From Rhodocyclaceae bacterium UBA5602 (GTDB taxonomy: Bacteria > Pseudomonadota > Gammaproteobacteria > Burkholderiales > Rhodocyclaceae), in assembly GCA_002424865.1 (NCBI GenBank), contig DILC01000083.1:6079-30940 (forward strand): DNA of 24,862 nucleotides, written 5' to 3'. Position 1 is the first letter of the stretch. The number at the start of each line of letters is the position of its first letter. The translations under genes were made by a program, and so were the position numbers. Positions 1 through 6,429 of this stretch are shown in pieces. The notes beneath the pieces are model-generated. The model made no database searches. It saw only the letters and a list, made by a program, of their open reading frames with translations, and was not told the origin of the DNA.

Positions 1-746
1 GCGCCATAGAAAAAGGTGATTTTCCGCCCGGCGAGCAGTGGATCACGTACCGCAGCCCTGACGATTGAAACCATGGGGGAGAGTCCCGACCCGCCACCCA
101 GGCAGACAATGTCGCGCGGGCTTTCTGGTTTCAGGTAGGCCATCCCGTAAGGTCCATCAATCTCGATAGACTCCCCGACCTTGAGCTGATTAAACAGCAC
201 ATTCGTTCCCTTGCCTGCAGGAACATGCCTGATAATGAAATTCCAGCTACCCCCATCAGAGGGCAAATTGCACATGGAATAAGCCCTGCCACCGACCACT
301 CCAGGCAAATGCAACAAGGCAAACTGACCCGGCAGAAAATTCGCCGGGTCAGCCGCCTGAAAACAAAACTCGGTCAGGTCATGGGTTAATCGGTTGGCCC
401 CGATCAGCGTTGCTGAAACCCGCGTCGGCCTGAGTTTGGGCACATACTCGTCTTTCAGCCGAACTTTGATCACACAGTCGCTAATTGGCACACACTGACA
501 TGCCAGCTTACGCCCCCGCTCACGTGCTTTTTGCGACAAGCCGGGAGCCTCAGGCCAAAGCTCTTTTACTTCACCAGACACAACCTCAAACATACAGCTG
601 CCGCAGCCACCCGAGTTGCACTCATACGGAAAACCCATCCCGCTCCGTAGCGCGCCGCCCAAAATAGTGTCTTCCACATCATTACTTTGGCAGACTGTAT
701 ATTCCTCACCCGTTCCATCCACCTTGATGGTGAAATTATTACCCAT
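1..746 (-). CDS. Plant-type [2Fe-2S] ferredoxin/FAD/NAD(P)H oxidoreductase, 3' end cut by window
   Basis: The first 248 residues are visible and the C-terminus lies beyond the left edge. The order is an N-terminal plant-type [2Fe-2S] domain (Cys43, Cys48, Cys51, Cys83 in a C-x4-C-x2-C...C pattern), an FAD-binding barrel with R154-A-Y-S157, and the start of a nucleotide-binding domain with the glycine-rich GGGSGLSP at 217-224. This is the layout of reductases serving bacterial multicomponent oxygenases, such as the TmoF, phenol hydroxylase P5 and XylA types. They carry electrons from NAD(P)H via FAD and the iron-sulfur centre to a partner ferredoxin or oxygenase. The ATG lies 15 bases after the hydrolase stop, so the two are probably co-transcribed. 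The Rieske ferredoxin upstream is a plausible acceptor (inference). The family call is secure; the physiological partner is not known. Confidence 0.88.
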   Translation of the reverse strand, partial: MGNNFTIKVDGTGEEYTVCQSNDVEDTILGGALRSGMGFPYECNSGGCGSCMFEVVSGEVKELWPEAPGLSQKARERGRKLACQCVPISDCVIKVRLKDEYVPKLRPTRVSATLIGANRLTHDLTEFCFQAADPANFLPGQFALLHLPGVVGGRAYSMCNLPSDGGSWNFIIRHVPAGKGTNVLFNQLKVGESIEIDGPYGMAYLKPESPRDIVCLGGGSGLSPMVSIVRAAVRDPLLAGRKITFFYG

Positions 747-761
747 GACCCACCCCGCCTT

Positions 762-1586
762 TTAGCTTGCAATAAATGCCTTTACAAGCGCCAAGGTTTT
801 ATCCAACTGTTCCATCTGCGGGATATGACCTGATGCTTCGATGATTTCAACACGCGAATTTGCAATCCGTTTTTGGAATTCTGCCGCATAGGCAACAGGA
901 ATCAGCTTGTCTTCTTTGCCCCAGATAATCAAGGCGGGCACTTTGATGCGATGGATACGCTTGGCCAAGCCTTGATCAGGGAAGGGCCAGATAAATTTAG
1001 CGACACACCCTAGCGACCATAAACTGTGTGCGACATGCTTGACCATCATTTCAGGGTCAGAAGGCGGGGTGAACATGGCCTGCGCGGCAGGAATAGACGG
1101 ATCAAGGAACAGATAGCCTGGCAGATTTTCAGGCTTATCAAGGTACAGCTGGTTGGTTAACACAGGAATATCATCACGCCATAAACCAGCAGGATCAAGA
1201 GGGATGATCTTGCTGAAAATGTCCGGAAAATGCGCTGCCAGATCGCACATTAACATGCCACCAAATGATTGGCCGATTGCCACGGGACTCTTCAGGCCCA
1301 ACTTGCGCAGAACCTCTTCGTAGATCAAAACGAGATCAAGAAAGGTATCCACCTTGTGAATGGCATATGGGTCGCCAAAAGTTGTCCCTGGCATTTCCGG
1401 GGCATAGACAGTGTGGGTTTCAGCCAGCTTGTCAAGAAACTGATCCCAATACAAACCAGCGGCAGGGTGAAGATAAACCAACGCCGGACCGCTACCTGCA
1501 ATTTTGACACGAACATCAATTTGATCATTCCAGGCCTTGACGACTTCAGTGCGCTCCGGGCCTTTGATAACGACTTGTGTAGACAT
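762..1586 (-). CDS. Alpha/beta-hydrolase fold enzyme
   Basis: This is a 274-residue alpha/beta-hydrolase. The nucleophile elbow is G-Q-S107-F-G-G, the oxyanion-side motif is H40-P-A-A-G, and the likely acid and base are Asp226 (in GKEDKLIP) and His254 (in ASGHIPQ). The triad Ser107/Asp226/His254 therefore appears intact. The open frame extends 13 codons further upstream. I chose the ATG at 1586 because AGGAG sits 7 bases before it. No signal peptide is seen, so it should be cytoplasmic. It lies between an LLM monooxygenase and a reductase. In catabolic clusters such hydrolases cleave ring-fission products (MhpC/BphD-like) or lactones and esters made by a monooxygenase. Which of these applies here cannot be told from the sequence. 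Haloalkane dehalogenase or epoxide hydrolase activity is less likely because the nucleophile is Ser rather than Asp. Confidence 0.9.
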   Translation of the reverse strand: MSTQVVIKGPERTEVVKAWNDQIDVRVKIAGSGPALVYLHPAAGLYWDQFLDKLAETHTVYAPEMPGTTFGDPYAIHKVDTFLDLVLIYEEVLRKLGLKSPVAIGQSFGGMLMCDLAAHFPDIFSKIIPLDPAGLWRDDIPVLTNQLYLDKPENLPGYLFLDPSIPAAQAMFTPPSDPEMMVKHVAHSLWSLGCVAKFIWPFPDQGLAKRIHRIKVPALIIWGKEDKLIPVAYAAEFQKRIANSRVEIIEASGHIPQMEQLDKTLALVKAFIAS

Positions 1587-1711
1587 AAAATTTCTCCTGG
1601 TCTTTGTGTACGCTGCGTGAATCACGTAATCAGCGCATCATGACTGTCCATCGGGACTCTATTAACAAGATGAAAAATATAGGAGGCTATACAACCCCTA
1701 ACTAACGAGGA

Positions 1712-2929
1712 TTAACGAGCTCCGCTCGGCCACCAGCGGTTTTCCCAGTTTTCATCCTCCCAGATCCCCTTTATTTTAGGCAAGACATGTTTGGCAAGCA
1801 TGTCAATATTCTTCATAACCAACTCATGCGGCATGGGACCAATATGCACCATGATAACAAGTTGGCCAATACGGAAATCCTTAATAATTTCAATCAGTTG
1901 CTGAGCAACTGTTTCAGGCCCGCCCACAATGGCGCATTGATTATCAACCAGCTCTTTGTAGTCGATCGTACGCATCCTCGGAACGATGCCAAAGTCGCCT
2001 GGATCCTTGATGATGAATTCCAGCCCCTTGATATCAACATAGCCTGGCAACCCTAACGATTGCATGGGGATAGCACCAAGGCCTGTACGGTAGCCTTGTT
2101 CAATATACGGACCGTATTCACGGTGGGCTTCTGCATCCGTTTCGCCAACAAATACCGCCTGAACAAACGACAGGCGATAGGGATTGCGGTCTTTTCCGCG
2201 CTCTTCAGCCATATCCCAATAACGGTCAAACACCCGCTTGCCGGTGAGCTTGGGGCCAAACCAGCTGAGGTACAGAAAGTTATCGTCATTGTCGATAATA
2301 CCGCCCAACGTCACAGGGTTGCCAATTGCGGGAGCCCATACCGGTGGCTTATCCTGAAACGGCCGCGGCCATACATTCACTTCTGCATATTTATTGTATT
2401 TACCGTTCCACGCGAAAACTTCTTCAGAACGCCATGCCTTTTTGATCAATTCGAGATTTTCATAGAAGCGCGCGCGCGTCTCAATGGGGGGAATGCCATT
2501 GTTGCGATTGACGTCATAACTCAGACCGATCGGGAAACCCGCAACCAAACGCCCGGCACTAATCTGGTCCAGAACTGCGTACTCGGCCGCAATCCTGAGC
2601 GGCTCACGCGTCTTGGCCAATGAGCGGCCAACACAAGCAAGACCTACATCCAATCCTTCGCTTTGCGTAGCATAAGCGAGCGCGGACATCTGCAGATTAG
2701 GATTGGGAAGAATATCGTAACTTGCCTGCTCGTGTTCTGTCGTCGCCAAGCCATCGAAACCAGAGCGCGCAGCATGCATCATCTCATCCAGAAAGTGCAT
2801 GTGGTCTTGATGCATCAACTTCCGATCAACCAGTGCATGGTAGGGCATCGTCGTAACAGAGTCGTATTTATCTGCGTAATCGGATGCAAAATGACGATAA
2901 GCTAATTGCTCAAAGGCGAGCACTTTCAT
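1712..2929 (-). CDS. LLM class (luciferase-like) flavin-dependent monooxygenase
   Basis: The 405-residue protein has the features of the bacterial luciferase-like TIM-barrel superfamily. These include TTEH at 63-66 near the end of the second strand, the signature around LDQISAGR (120-127) followed by a glycine-rich strand (G131, G135), and a C-terminal stretch with GGPETVAQQL typical of the fold. Family members are FMN- or F420-dependent oxidoreductases, and many are the oxygenase half of a two-component FMNH2 system. The start is supported by AGGAG 7 bases before the ATG. A TTGACA hexamer on the minus strand at 2988-2993 could be a -35 element, but no good -10 follows. Downstream are the hydrolase and an NAD(P)H reductase. 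I read it as a monooxygenase in a degradation pathway (inference) and cannot name the substrate. No separate NADH:FMN reductase of the usual small type is visible. Confidence 0.87.
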   Translation of the reverse strand: MKVLAFEQLAYRHFASDYADKYDSVTTMPYHALVDRKLMHQDHMHFLDEMMHAARSGFDGLATTEHEQASYDILPNPNLQMSALAYATQSEGLDVGLACVGRSLAKTREPLRIAAEYAVLDQISAGRLVAGFPIGLSYDVNRNNGIPPIETRARFYENLELIKKAWRSEEVFAWNGKYNKYAEVNVWPRPFQDKPPVWAPAIGNPVTLGGIIDNDDNFLYLSWFGPKLTGKRVFDRYWDMAEERGKDRNPYRLSFVQAVFVGETDAEAHREYGPYIEQGYRTGLGAIPMQSLGLPGYVDIKGLEFIIKDPGDFGIVPRMRTIDYKELVDNQCAIVGGPETVAQQLIEIIKDFRIGQLVIMVHIGPMPHELVMKNIDMLAKHVLPKIKGIWEDENWENRWWPSGAR

Positions 2930-3043
2930 ATGAGATCTCCTGAAAAGAGGGTTTAGCGCACAAAAAATCCGCGACTCATGGGCTTATTGTCAATTTTGCT
3001 CTAACTCACCCACAGGACGCCAAGCTACTACATACCTTGCTAG

Positions 3044-3373
3044 TTAAGACTGCTCAACTTCCGTTTCTATCAATACATCTTCACCATCAACAATGACAGG
3101 ATAAGTCCGCAAAGGAATTTCGCAAGGAAAAGACAACGGCTCGCCCGTTTTGATGCTAAAACTACCACCGTGCAAAGGGCACTCAACCACATCGCCTTCG
3201 AAATAACCATCAGTCATCATGGCGATATTGTGAGTACAAATATTGCTGGTCGCGTAATGCGTTCCATCAAGATTAAAAACAGCGATTGGATCCTTCACAC
3301 CGGCCACATCAACGGGCTTCATCTCGCCCGGAGCAACATCACCTAATTTGCAAACTTTGACAAGCTTATTCAT
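3044..3373 (-). CDS. Rieske-type [2Fe-2S] ferredoxin
   Basis: This 109-residue protein has a complete Rieske cluster motif, C46-T-H48 and C65-P-L-H68 followed by GG. It matches the size and layout of the soluble ferredoxins that feed naphthalene, biphenyl and carbazole dioxygenases and toluene-4-monooxygenase (NdoA, BphF, CarAc, TmoC types). It lacks a signal or membrane anchor, so it is cytoplasmic. Its job in these systems is to relay single electrons from the NAD(P)H reductase to a terminal oxygenase. A reductase of the right type is three genes downstream in the same orientation, but no oxygenase alpha or hydroxylase subunit is in view. The nitrite reductase small subunit NirD also has this fold, but the neighbourhood does not support that. 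A purine-rich stretch (AGGGATGG) precedes the ATG. Confidence 0.9.
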   Translation of the reverse strand: MNKLVKVCKLGDVAPGEMKPVDVAGVKDPIAVFNLDGTHYATSNICTHNIAMMTDGYFEGDVVECPLHGGSFSIKTGEPLSFPCEIPLRTYPVIVDGEDVLIETEVEQS

Positions 3374-3446
3374 TCATCCATCCCTGATGGTTCATAGAAA
3401 CAAACCCCGACCACACCGACTTAAGCAGGCCGGGCACGAAGCATAC

Positions 3447-3492
3447 AATGTTAACGGCAAGCAGAAATCTTGTCTATATAATAGTTAACATT
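3447..3492. promoter_or_regulatory. Candidate LysR operator: 9-bp inverted repeat in divergent promoter region
   Basis: Two perfect inverted arms, AATGTTAAC (3447-3455) and GTTAACATT (3484-3492), are separated by 28 bases and lie between the divergent Rieske and LysR genes. Each arm contains the palindrome GTTAAC, so the site may also act as two separate boxes about 37 bases centre to centre. A consensus TATAAT (3477-3482, plus strand) lies between the arms. LysR-type proteins commonly bind two boxes near a divergent promoter. That the neighbouring LysR binds here is inference. Confidence 0.5.
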
Positions 3493-3535
3493 CATTAAAA
3501 AAATACAAACGCTAATTTGCTTAGCTCTCACGAAT

Positions 3536-4441
3536 ATGAATCTTCGTTCTATCGACTTGAATCTTCTTGTTGCTTTTCATCGGCTTTATATCGACAAAAA
3601 TGTCTCGCGCGCGGCTGATAATCTTGGACTATCGCAACCCGCCATGAGCAACACACTCAAGCGCTTAAGACAACTCACAGGCGATGAATTATTCGTGCGA
3701 ACCTCAACAGGCATGTCGCCCACGATCTGCGCAGACGACTTGGCCACCCCCTTAGCGGATGCGCTCGCCACCATTGAAGAAGCACTCAGCCATTTAACCA
3801 GCTTCAATCCCGCCAAAAGCAAAAGAAAATTCGTCATCTCTGCTTTTGATATTGGAGAGAGCTACTTGATGCCAAAGCTAATGGAAAAACTCGCTACAGA
3901 TGCGCCAGGCGTCACCTTGCAAACAATTCGGGCAGGCGCAGGCGACTCACTCAAGCTGGCGCTTGAAGCGGGCAACGTTGATTTTGCCATTGGTCACCTT
4001 CCTCGGCTACAAGCCGGATTCTTTCAGCGTCGATTATTTCCGCAGCACTATGTCTGCGTTTTTCGTCGCGACCACCCATTAACCAGCGCCCATTTTGGCA
4101 TTGCCGAGTTCCAGGCCGCAGATCATTTAGCGATAGCCACCGAAGGTAGTGATTACGAGTTCCTCGAAGACGTGCTGGCAAATGCAGCACCACACAGGAA
4201 TATCCGTCTCAGCGTGCCTCACTTTTTAAGTGCGGGCTACATTTTGCGCGACACGAACTTAGTCGCAACACTACCCAACACCTTAGCCGAAATTCTTTGC
4301 AAACCCTTCGGACTGGCACAGATACCGCATCCAATCAGCCTGCCCTCCATGGATATCAATTTGCTTTGGCACGCAAAATCCCACCGCGATCCCGCCAGTC
4401 AGTGGCTGCGAAATATACTCTTTGAACTTTTCTCGAAATAG
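3536..4441 (+). CDS. LysR-family transcriptional regulator
   Basis: This 301-residue protein has the standard LysR layout. Residues 1-65 form a winged helix-turn-helix (IDLNLLVAF, NVSRAADNLGLSQPAMSNTLKRLR, then ELFVRTSTGM at the wing), and residues about 90-300 form the periplasmic-binding-protein-like effector domain. The first 60 residues resemble the NahR/NodD/LinR branch of the family, which controls aromatic or inducer-responsive operons. It is transcribed divergently from the Rieske-LLM-hydrolase-reductase run, the classic arrangement for a LysR activator and its target operon. The effector is probably the pathway substrate or an intermediate (inference). There is no clear Shine-Dalgarno sequence before the ATG. 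The gene ends 110 bases before marR, and I see no convincing terminator between them. Confidence 0.9.
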   Translation: MNLRSIDLNLLVAFHRLYIDKNVSRAADNLGLSQPAMSNTLKRLRQLTGDELFVRTSTGMSPTICADDLATPLADALATIEEALSHLTSFNPAKSKRKFVISAFDIGESYLMPKLMEKLATDAPGVTLQTIRAGAGDSLKLALEAGNVDFAIGHLPRLQAGFFQRRLFPQHYVCVFRRDHPLTSAHFGIAEFQAADHLAIATEGSDYEFLEDVLANAAPHRNIRLSVPHFLSAGYILRDTNLVATLPNTLAEILCKPFGLAQIPHPISLPSMDINLLWHAKSHRDPASQWLRNILFELFSK

Positions 4442-4490
4442 ATCAAAGAACAGCATTCAACCCAGCATAATGAATCCCGGCTGACTGCGT

Positions 4491-4538
4491 TTGACAGCCA
4501 ACCGGGTCTGCTGATATATTAGTTCGCATTAGAACTAA
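4491..4538 (+). promoter_or_regulatory. marR promoter with overlapping palindromic operator
   Basis: TTGACA (4491-4496) is followed after 18 bases by TATATT (4515-4520), a near-consensus sigma-70 promoter. TTAGTTC (4519-4525) and GAACTAA (4532-4538) form a perfect 7-base inverted repeat with a 6-base spacer. The repeat overlaps the -10 element and the expected transcription start. A palindrome of about 20 bases in this position, just ahead of a marR gene, fits an autorepression site. Binding of this MarR protein is inferred. Confidence 0.65.
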
Positions 4539-4551
4539 CTGCGACATTCCC

Positions 4552-5016
4552 ATGAAACAGGAAGCATTTCGCACAACCCTGAGAGAGTTAGTGCATTGTT
4601 ACCAAGCATTTGAGGGATATGCAGGCATTCATATCCGTCAGCAAGGGCTCACCATCCCCCAATTTGATCTCCTTGTCACACTTGGCAATCGCGGCGATAT
4701 GACCCCGAAAGAGCTGGTTCAGCACACACTCATTACGAAGGGAACCTTAACAGGCGTTATCGACCGTCTTCTGCTCAAGGGCTTGATTAGCCGACACCCA
4801 AGCACGATTGACAAGCGCAGCTATGCCATTAGCTTGACGCCCAAAGGACGTGCGCTGTTTGAAAAAGTTTTCCCTAGCCACTTAGCGTACATAAGCCAGG
4901 CGTTTAGCTTCTTGCCGCTGCAGGAAATCAATCAAATCCAGACAGCCCTGAAAAAATTACGTCTTGCATTTGAAACACAGAAGGCCAAGACAAAACACCC
5001 TGAAGAAAAGGCTTAG
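4552..5016 (+). CDS. MarR-family transcriptional regulator of the efflux locus
   Basis: This 154-residue winged-helix protein has MarR-family features: an N-terminal dimerisation helix, LTIPQFDLLVTLG before the DNA-binding domain, a recognition-helix region near LITKGTLTGVIDRLLLKGLI, and a wing around DKRSYAISLTPKGRALF. Such proteins are dimeric repressors that let go of DNA when phenolic or lipophilic ligands bind or when a cysteine is oxidised. It precedes an adaptor-RND-outer-membrane cassette in the same direction, with 246 bases between, so it probably represses that pump. The palindrome over its own promoter suggests autoregulation. No obvious Shine-Dalgarno precedes the ATG at 4552. 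The residues that bind the ligand cannot be told from sequence alone. Confidence 0.9.
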   Translation: MKQEAFRTTLRELVHCYQAFEGYAGIHIRQQGLTIPQFDLLVTLGNRGDMTPKELVQHTLITKGTLTGVIDRLLLKGLISRHPSTIDKRSYAISLTPKGRALFEKVFPSHLAYISQAFSFLPLQEINQIQTALKKLRLAFETQKAKTKHPEEKA

Positions 5017-5262
5017 CTTCTTTTTGTTGTTTACTTTTGTTGTTTACTTCTGTTGTTTACTTCGAATAGGGCGCATGACCCAACTTGTTGAAATACTTTA
5101 TGCGATTCTGAACTTCACTTCGTTGCGCCTGGTCTTTTTGAAACCAAATAGCTTCGCTAACAATTTTTCACCTTACCCCTGAAAAACTTCTTTCGATGCG
5201 TTTATCCAGAACTCACCCAACCAATGCGCCTACGTTAATCACTTTCCCTTTACCTGAACATT
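5017..5262 (+). other. Intergenic region between marR and the efflux operon
   Basis: These 246 bases hold the 13-bp tandem repeats at their left end and otherwise no convincing gene, terminator or consensus promoter. No second copy of the TTAGTTC/GAACTAA palindrome is visible. The pump genes may therefore be transcribed from the marR promoter, or from a weak promoter I cannot identify here. A 72-codon frame starting inside marR and running through the repeats has no recognisable content. Confidence 0.5.
5022..5060 (+). repeat. Three tandem copies of a 13-bp T-rich repeat
   Basis: The unit TTTTGTTGTTTAC occurs at 5022-5034 and 5035-5047. A third copy with one change, TTCTGTTGTTTAC, occurs at 5048-5060. 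The array starts six bases after the marR stop codon. On the minus strand it is GTAAACAACAAAA. It could be a site for a regulator that binds direct repeats or a slippage-generated minisatellite. The sequence alone does not decide between these. Confidence 0.9.
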
Positions 5263-6426
5263 ATGAACATCATGAAACCATCTACTCTTTCAGCGCTAAC
5301 AATTTGCTTACTCAGCGCCCTGGCAGGTTGTGGGCCTAAAGGGGGTGCAGGCGGATCCGTTTCCAACAACCCTGGCGGCATGCCGCCAGCCGAGGTGGAG
5401 TACATGACGGCTGCATCAGGATCGGCCACTTTGACGCAAGATTTATCCGGCCGCATTGAAGCCTGGCGTACTGCGCAAATACGCGCCCGCGTTGAAGGCA
5501 TCGTTGAAAAACGCTTATTTGTAGAAGGTTCCGACGTCAAGGCCGGGGCAACCCTATTCACCATTGACCCACGAACCTACGCAGCATCCTATCAGGCAGC
5601 CAAAGCGGATCAAGAAGCTGCGCGCTTAGTGGTTGAGCGTTACAAACCCTTGCTGGCTATCAAGGCAGTGAGCCAACAAGAATACGATGCTGCAGATGCG
5701 CGATACAAACAAACGCAAGCCGCACTTGCACGCGCTGCGCTGGACATGGAAAACACGCGCGTCCCTGCGCCTATTTCTGGCCGCATCGGCCGTGCGTCAG
5801 TCACAGAAGGCGCACTGGTTGGCCGCGGCGAAGCCACGCCACTGGCAACGATTGAGCAAATTGATCCGATTTATGTCAATTTCACCCAACCTGGCAGCGA
5901 TTTACTGCGCTTGCAAGCCGCAATGAAAGCGGGCAAGCTCAAACGAGCCGCATCAAGCAAAGTGGAACTCATTCTCGAAGACGGCAGGACTTACCCGCTG
6001 CCGGGAAAAATCCTTTTCTCTGACCTCGCCGTCAGCCCAAGCACAGGCGCTGTCTCCGTCAGGGCACAATTTCCCAATCCTGAACATTTGCTCCTACCCG
6101 GCATGTTTGCACGCGTACGCTTCCCTGCCGCCATTGCAGATAATGTCATCCGCGTCCCCCAATCGGCTGTACAAACCGGGCCACAGGGTCAGTTTGTATT
6201 GCTGGTCACAGCGGATGGCAAATCTGTGCCGCAGCCGATCAAGACAGGCAGCATGGCCGATAGTGACTTCATTGTCACTGAAGGACTCAGCGGGGGAGAA
6301 AAAATCATCGTGGCCGGCTTCCAGAAGTTACGTCCCGGTGTCCCCTTTAAAGCCGTTCCGCAGCAAGAAAAACACGCTGAAGCCTCCACCAGTGCGGCAT
6401 CACTGAGCGCTAAAAAGGTCCATTAA
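5263..6426 (+). CDS. RND efflux periplasmic adaptor (membrane fusion) lipoprotein, AcrA/MexA type
   Basis: The protein has 387 residues. It begins with a lipoprotein signal: a short basic start, a hydrophobic stretch, and the lipobox L20-A-G-C23. It should therefore be anchored to the inner membrane by a lipid on Cys23. The order is then a barrel-sandwich half (RARVEGIVEKRLFVEGSDVK), an alpha-helical hairpin at about 95-165 (QAAKADQEAARL...YDAADARYKQTQAALARAALDMENTRV), the second lipoyl half (APISGRIGR), and beta-barrel and membrane-proximal domains. It bridges the RND pump to the outer-membrane channel. Length and motifs are normal for AcrA/MexA. The pump gene follows after 3 bases. An in-frame ATG at 5272 would also leave a usable signal peptide, so the exact start is uncertain by three codons. 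Confidence 0.95.
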   Translation: MNIMKPSTLSALTICLLSALAGCGPKGGAGGSVSNNPGGMPPAEVEYMTAASGSATLTQDLSGRIEAWRTAQIRARVEGIVEKRLFVEGSDVKAGATLFTIDPRTYAASYQAAKADQEAARLVVERYKPLLAIKAVSQQEYDAADARYKQTQAALARAALDMENTRVPAPISGRIGRASVTEGALVGRGEATPLATIEQIDPIYVNFTQPGSDLLRLQAAMKAGKLKRAASSKVELILEDGRTYPLPGKILFSDLAVSPSTGAVSVRAQFPNPEHLLLPGMFARVRFPAAIADNVIRVPQSAVQTGPQGQFVLLVTADGKSVPQPIKTGSMADSDFIVTEGLSGGEKIIVAGFQKLRPGVPFKAVPQQEKHAEASTSAASLSAKKVH

Positions 6427-6429
6427 CCC

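Noticed and set aside
1611..1633. Imperfect hairpin around CGTGAATCACG between the LLM and hydrolase genes
   Set aside because: The arms are only five bases with a bulge beyond, and there is no T-run. It is too weak to call a terminator or operator.
1269..2623. Plus-strand frames of 124 and 187 codons over the hydrolase and LLM genes
   Set aside because: They are antisense shadows of two well-supported genes and lack family features.
4476..4510. Possible terminator hairpin after lysR (CCCGG ... CCGGG)
   Set aside because: The stem needs a multi-base bulge and lacks a T-tract, and the same bases contain the marR -35 element.
5022..5060. Tandem repeats considered as a CRISPR remnant
   Set aside because: The units are 13 bases and directly adjacent with no spacers, and no cas genes are present.
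4964..5182. 72-codon frame running from the end of marR through the 13-bp repeats
   Set aside because: It starts inside marR in another frame, has no ribosome-binding site, and its hydrophobic appearance comes from the T-rich repeats.
5061..5262. Search for a promoter directly ahead of the adaptor gene
   Set aside because: No -35/-10 pair with acceptable spacing was found, so none is reported.
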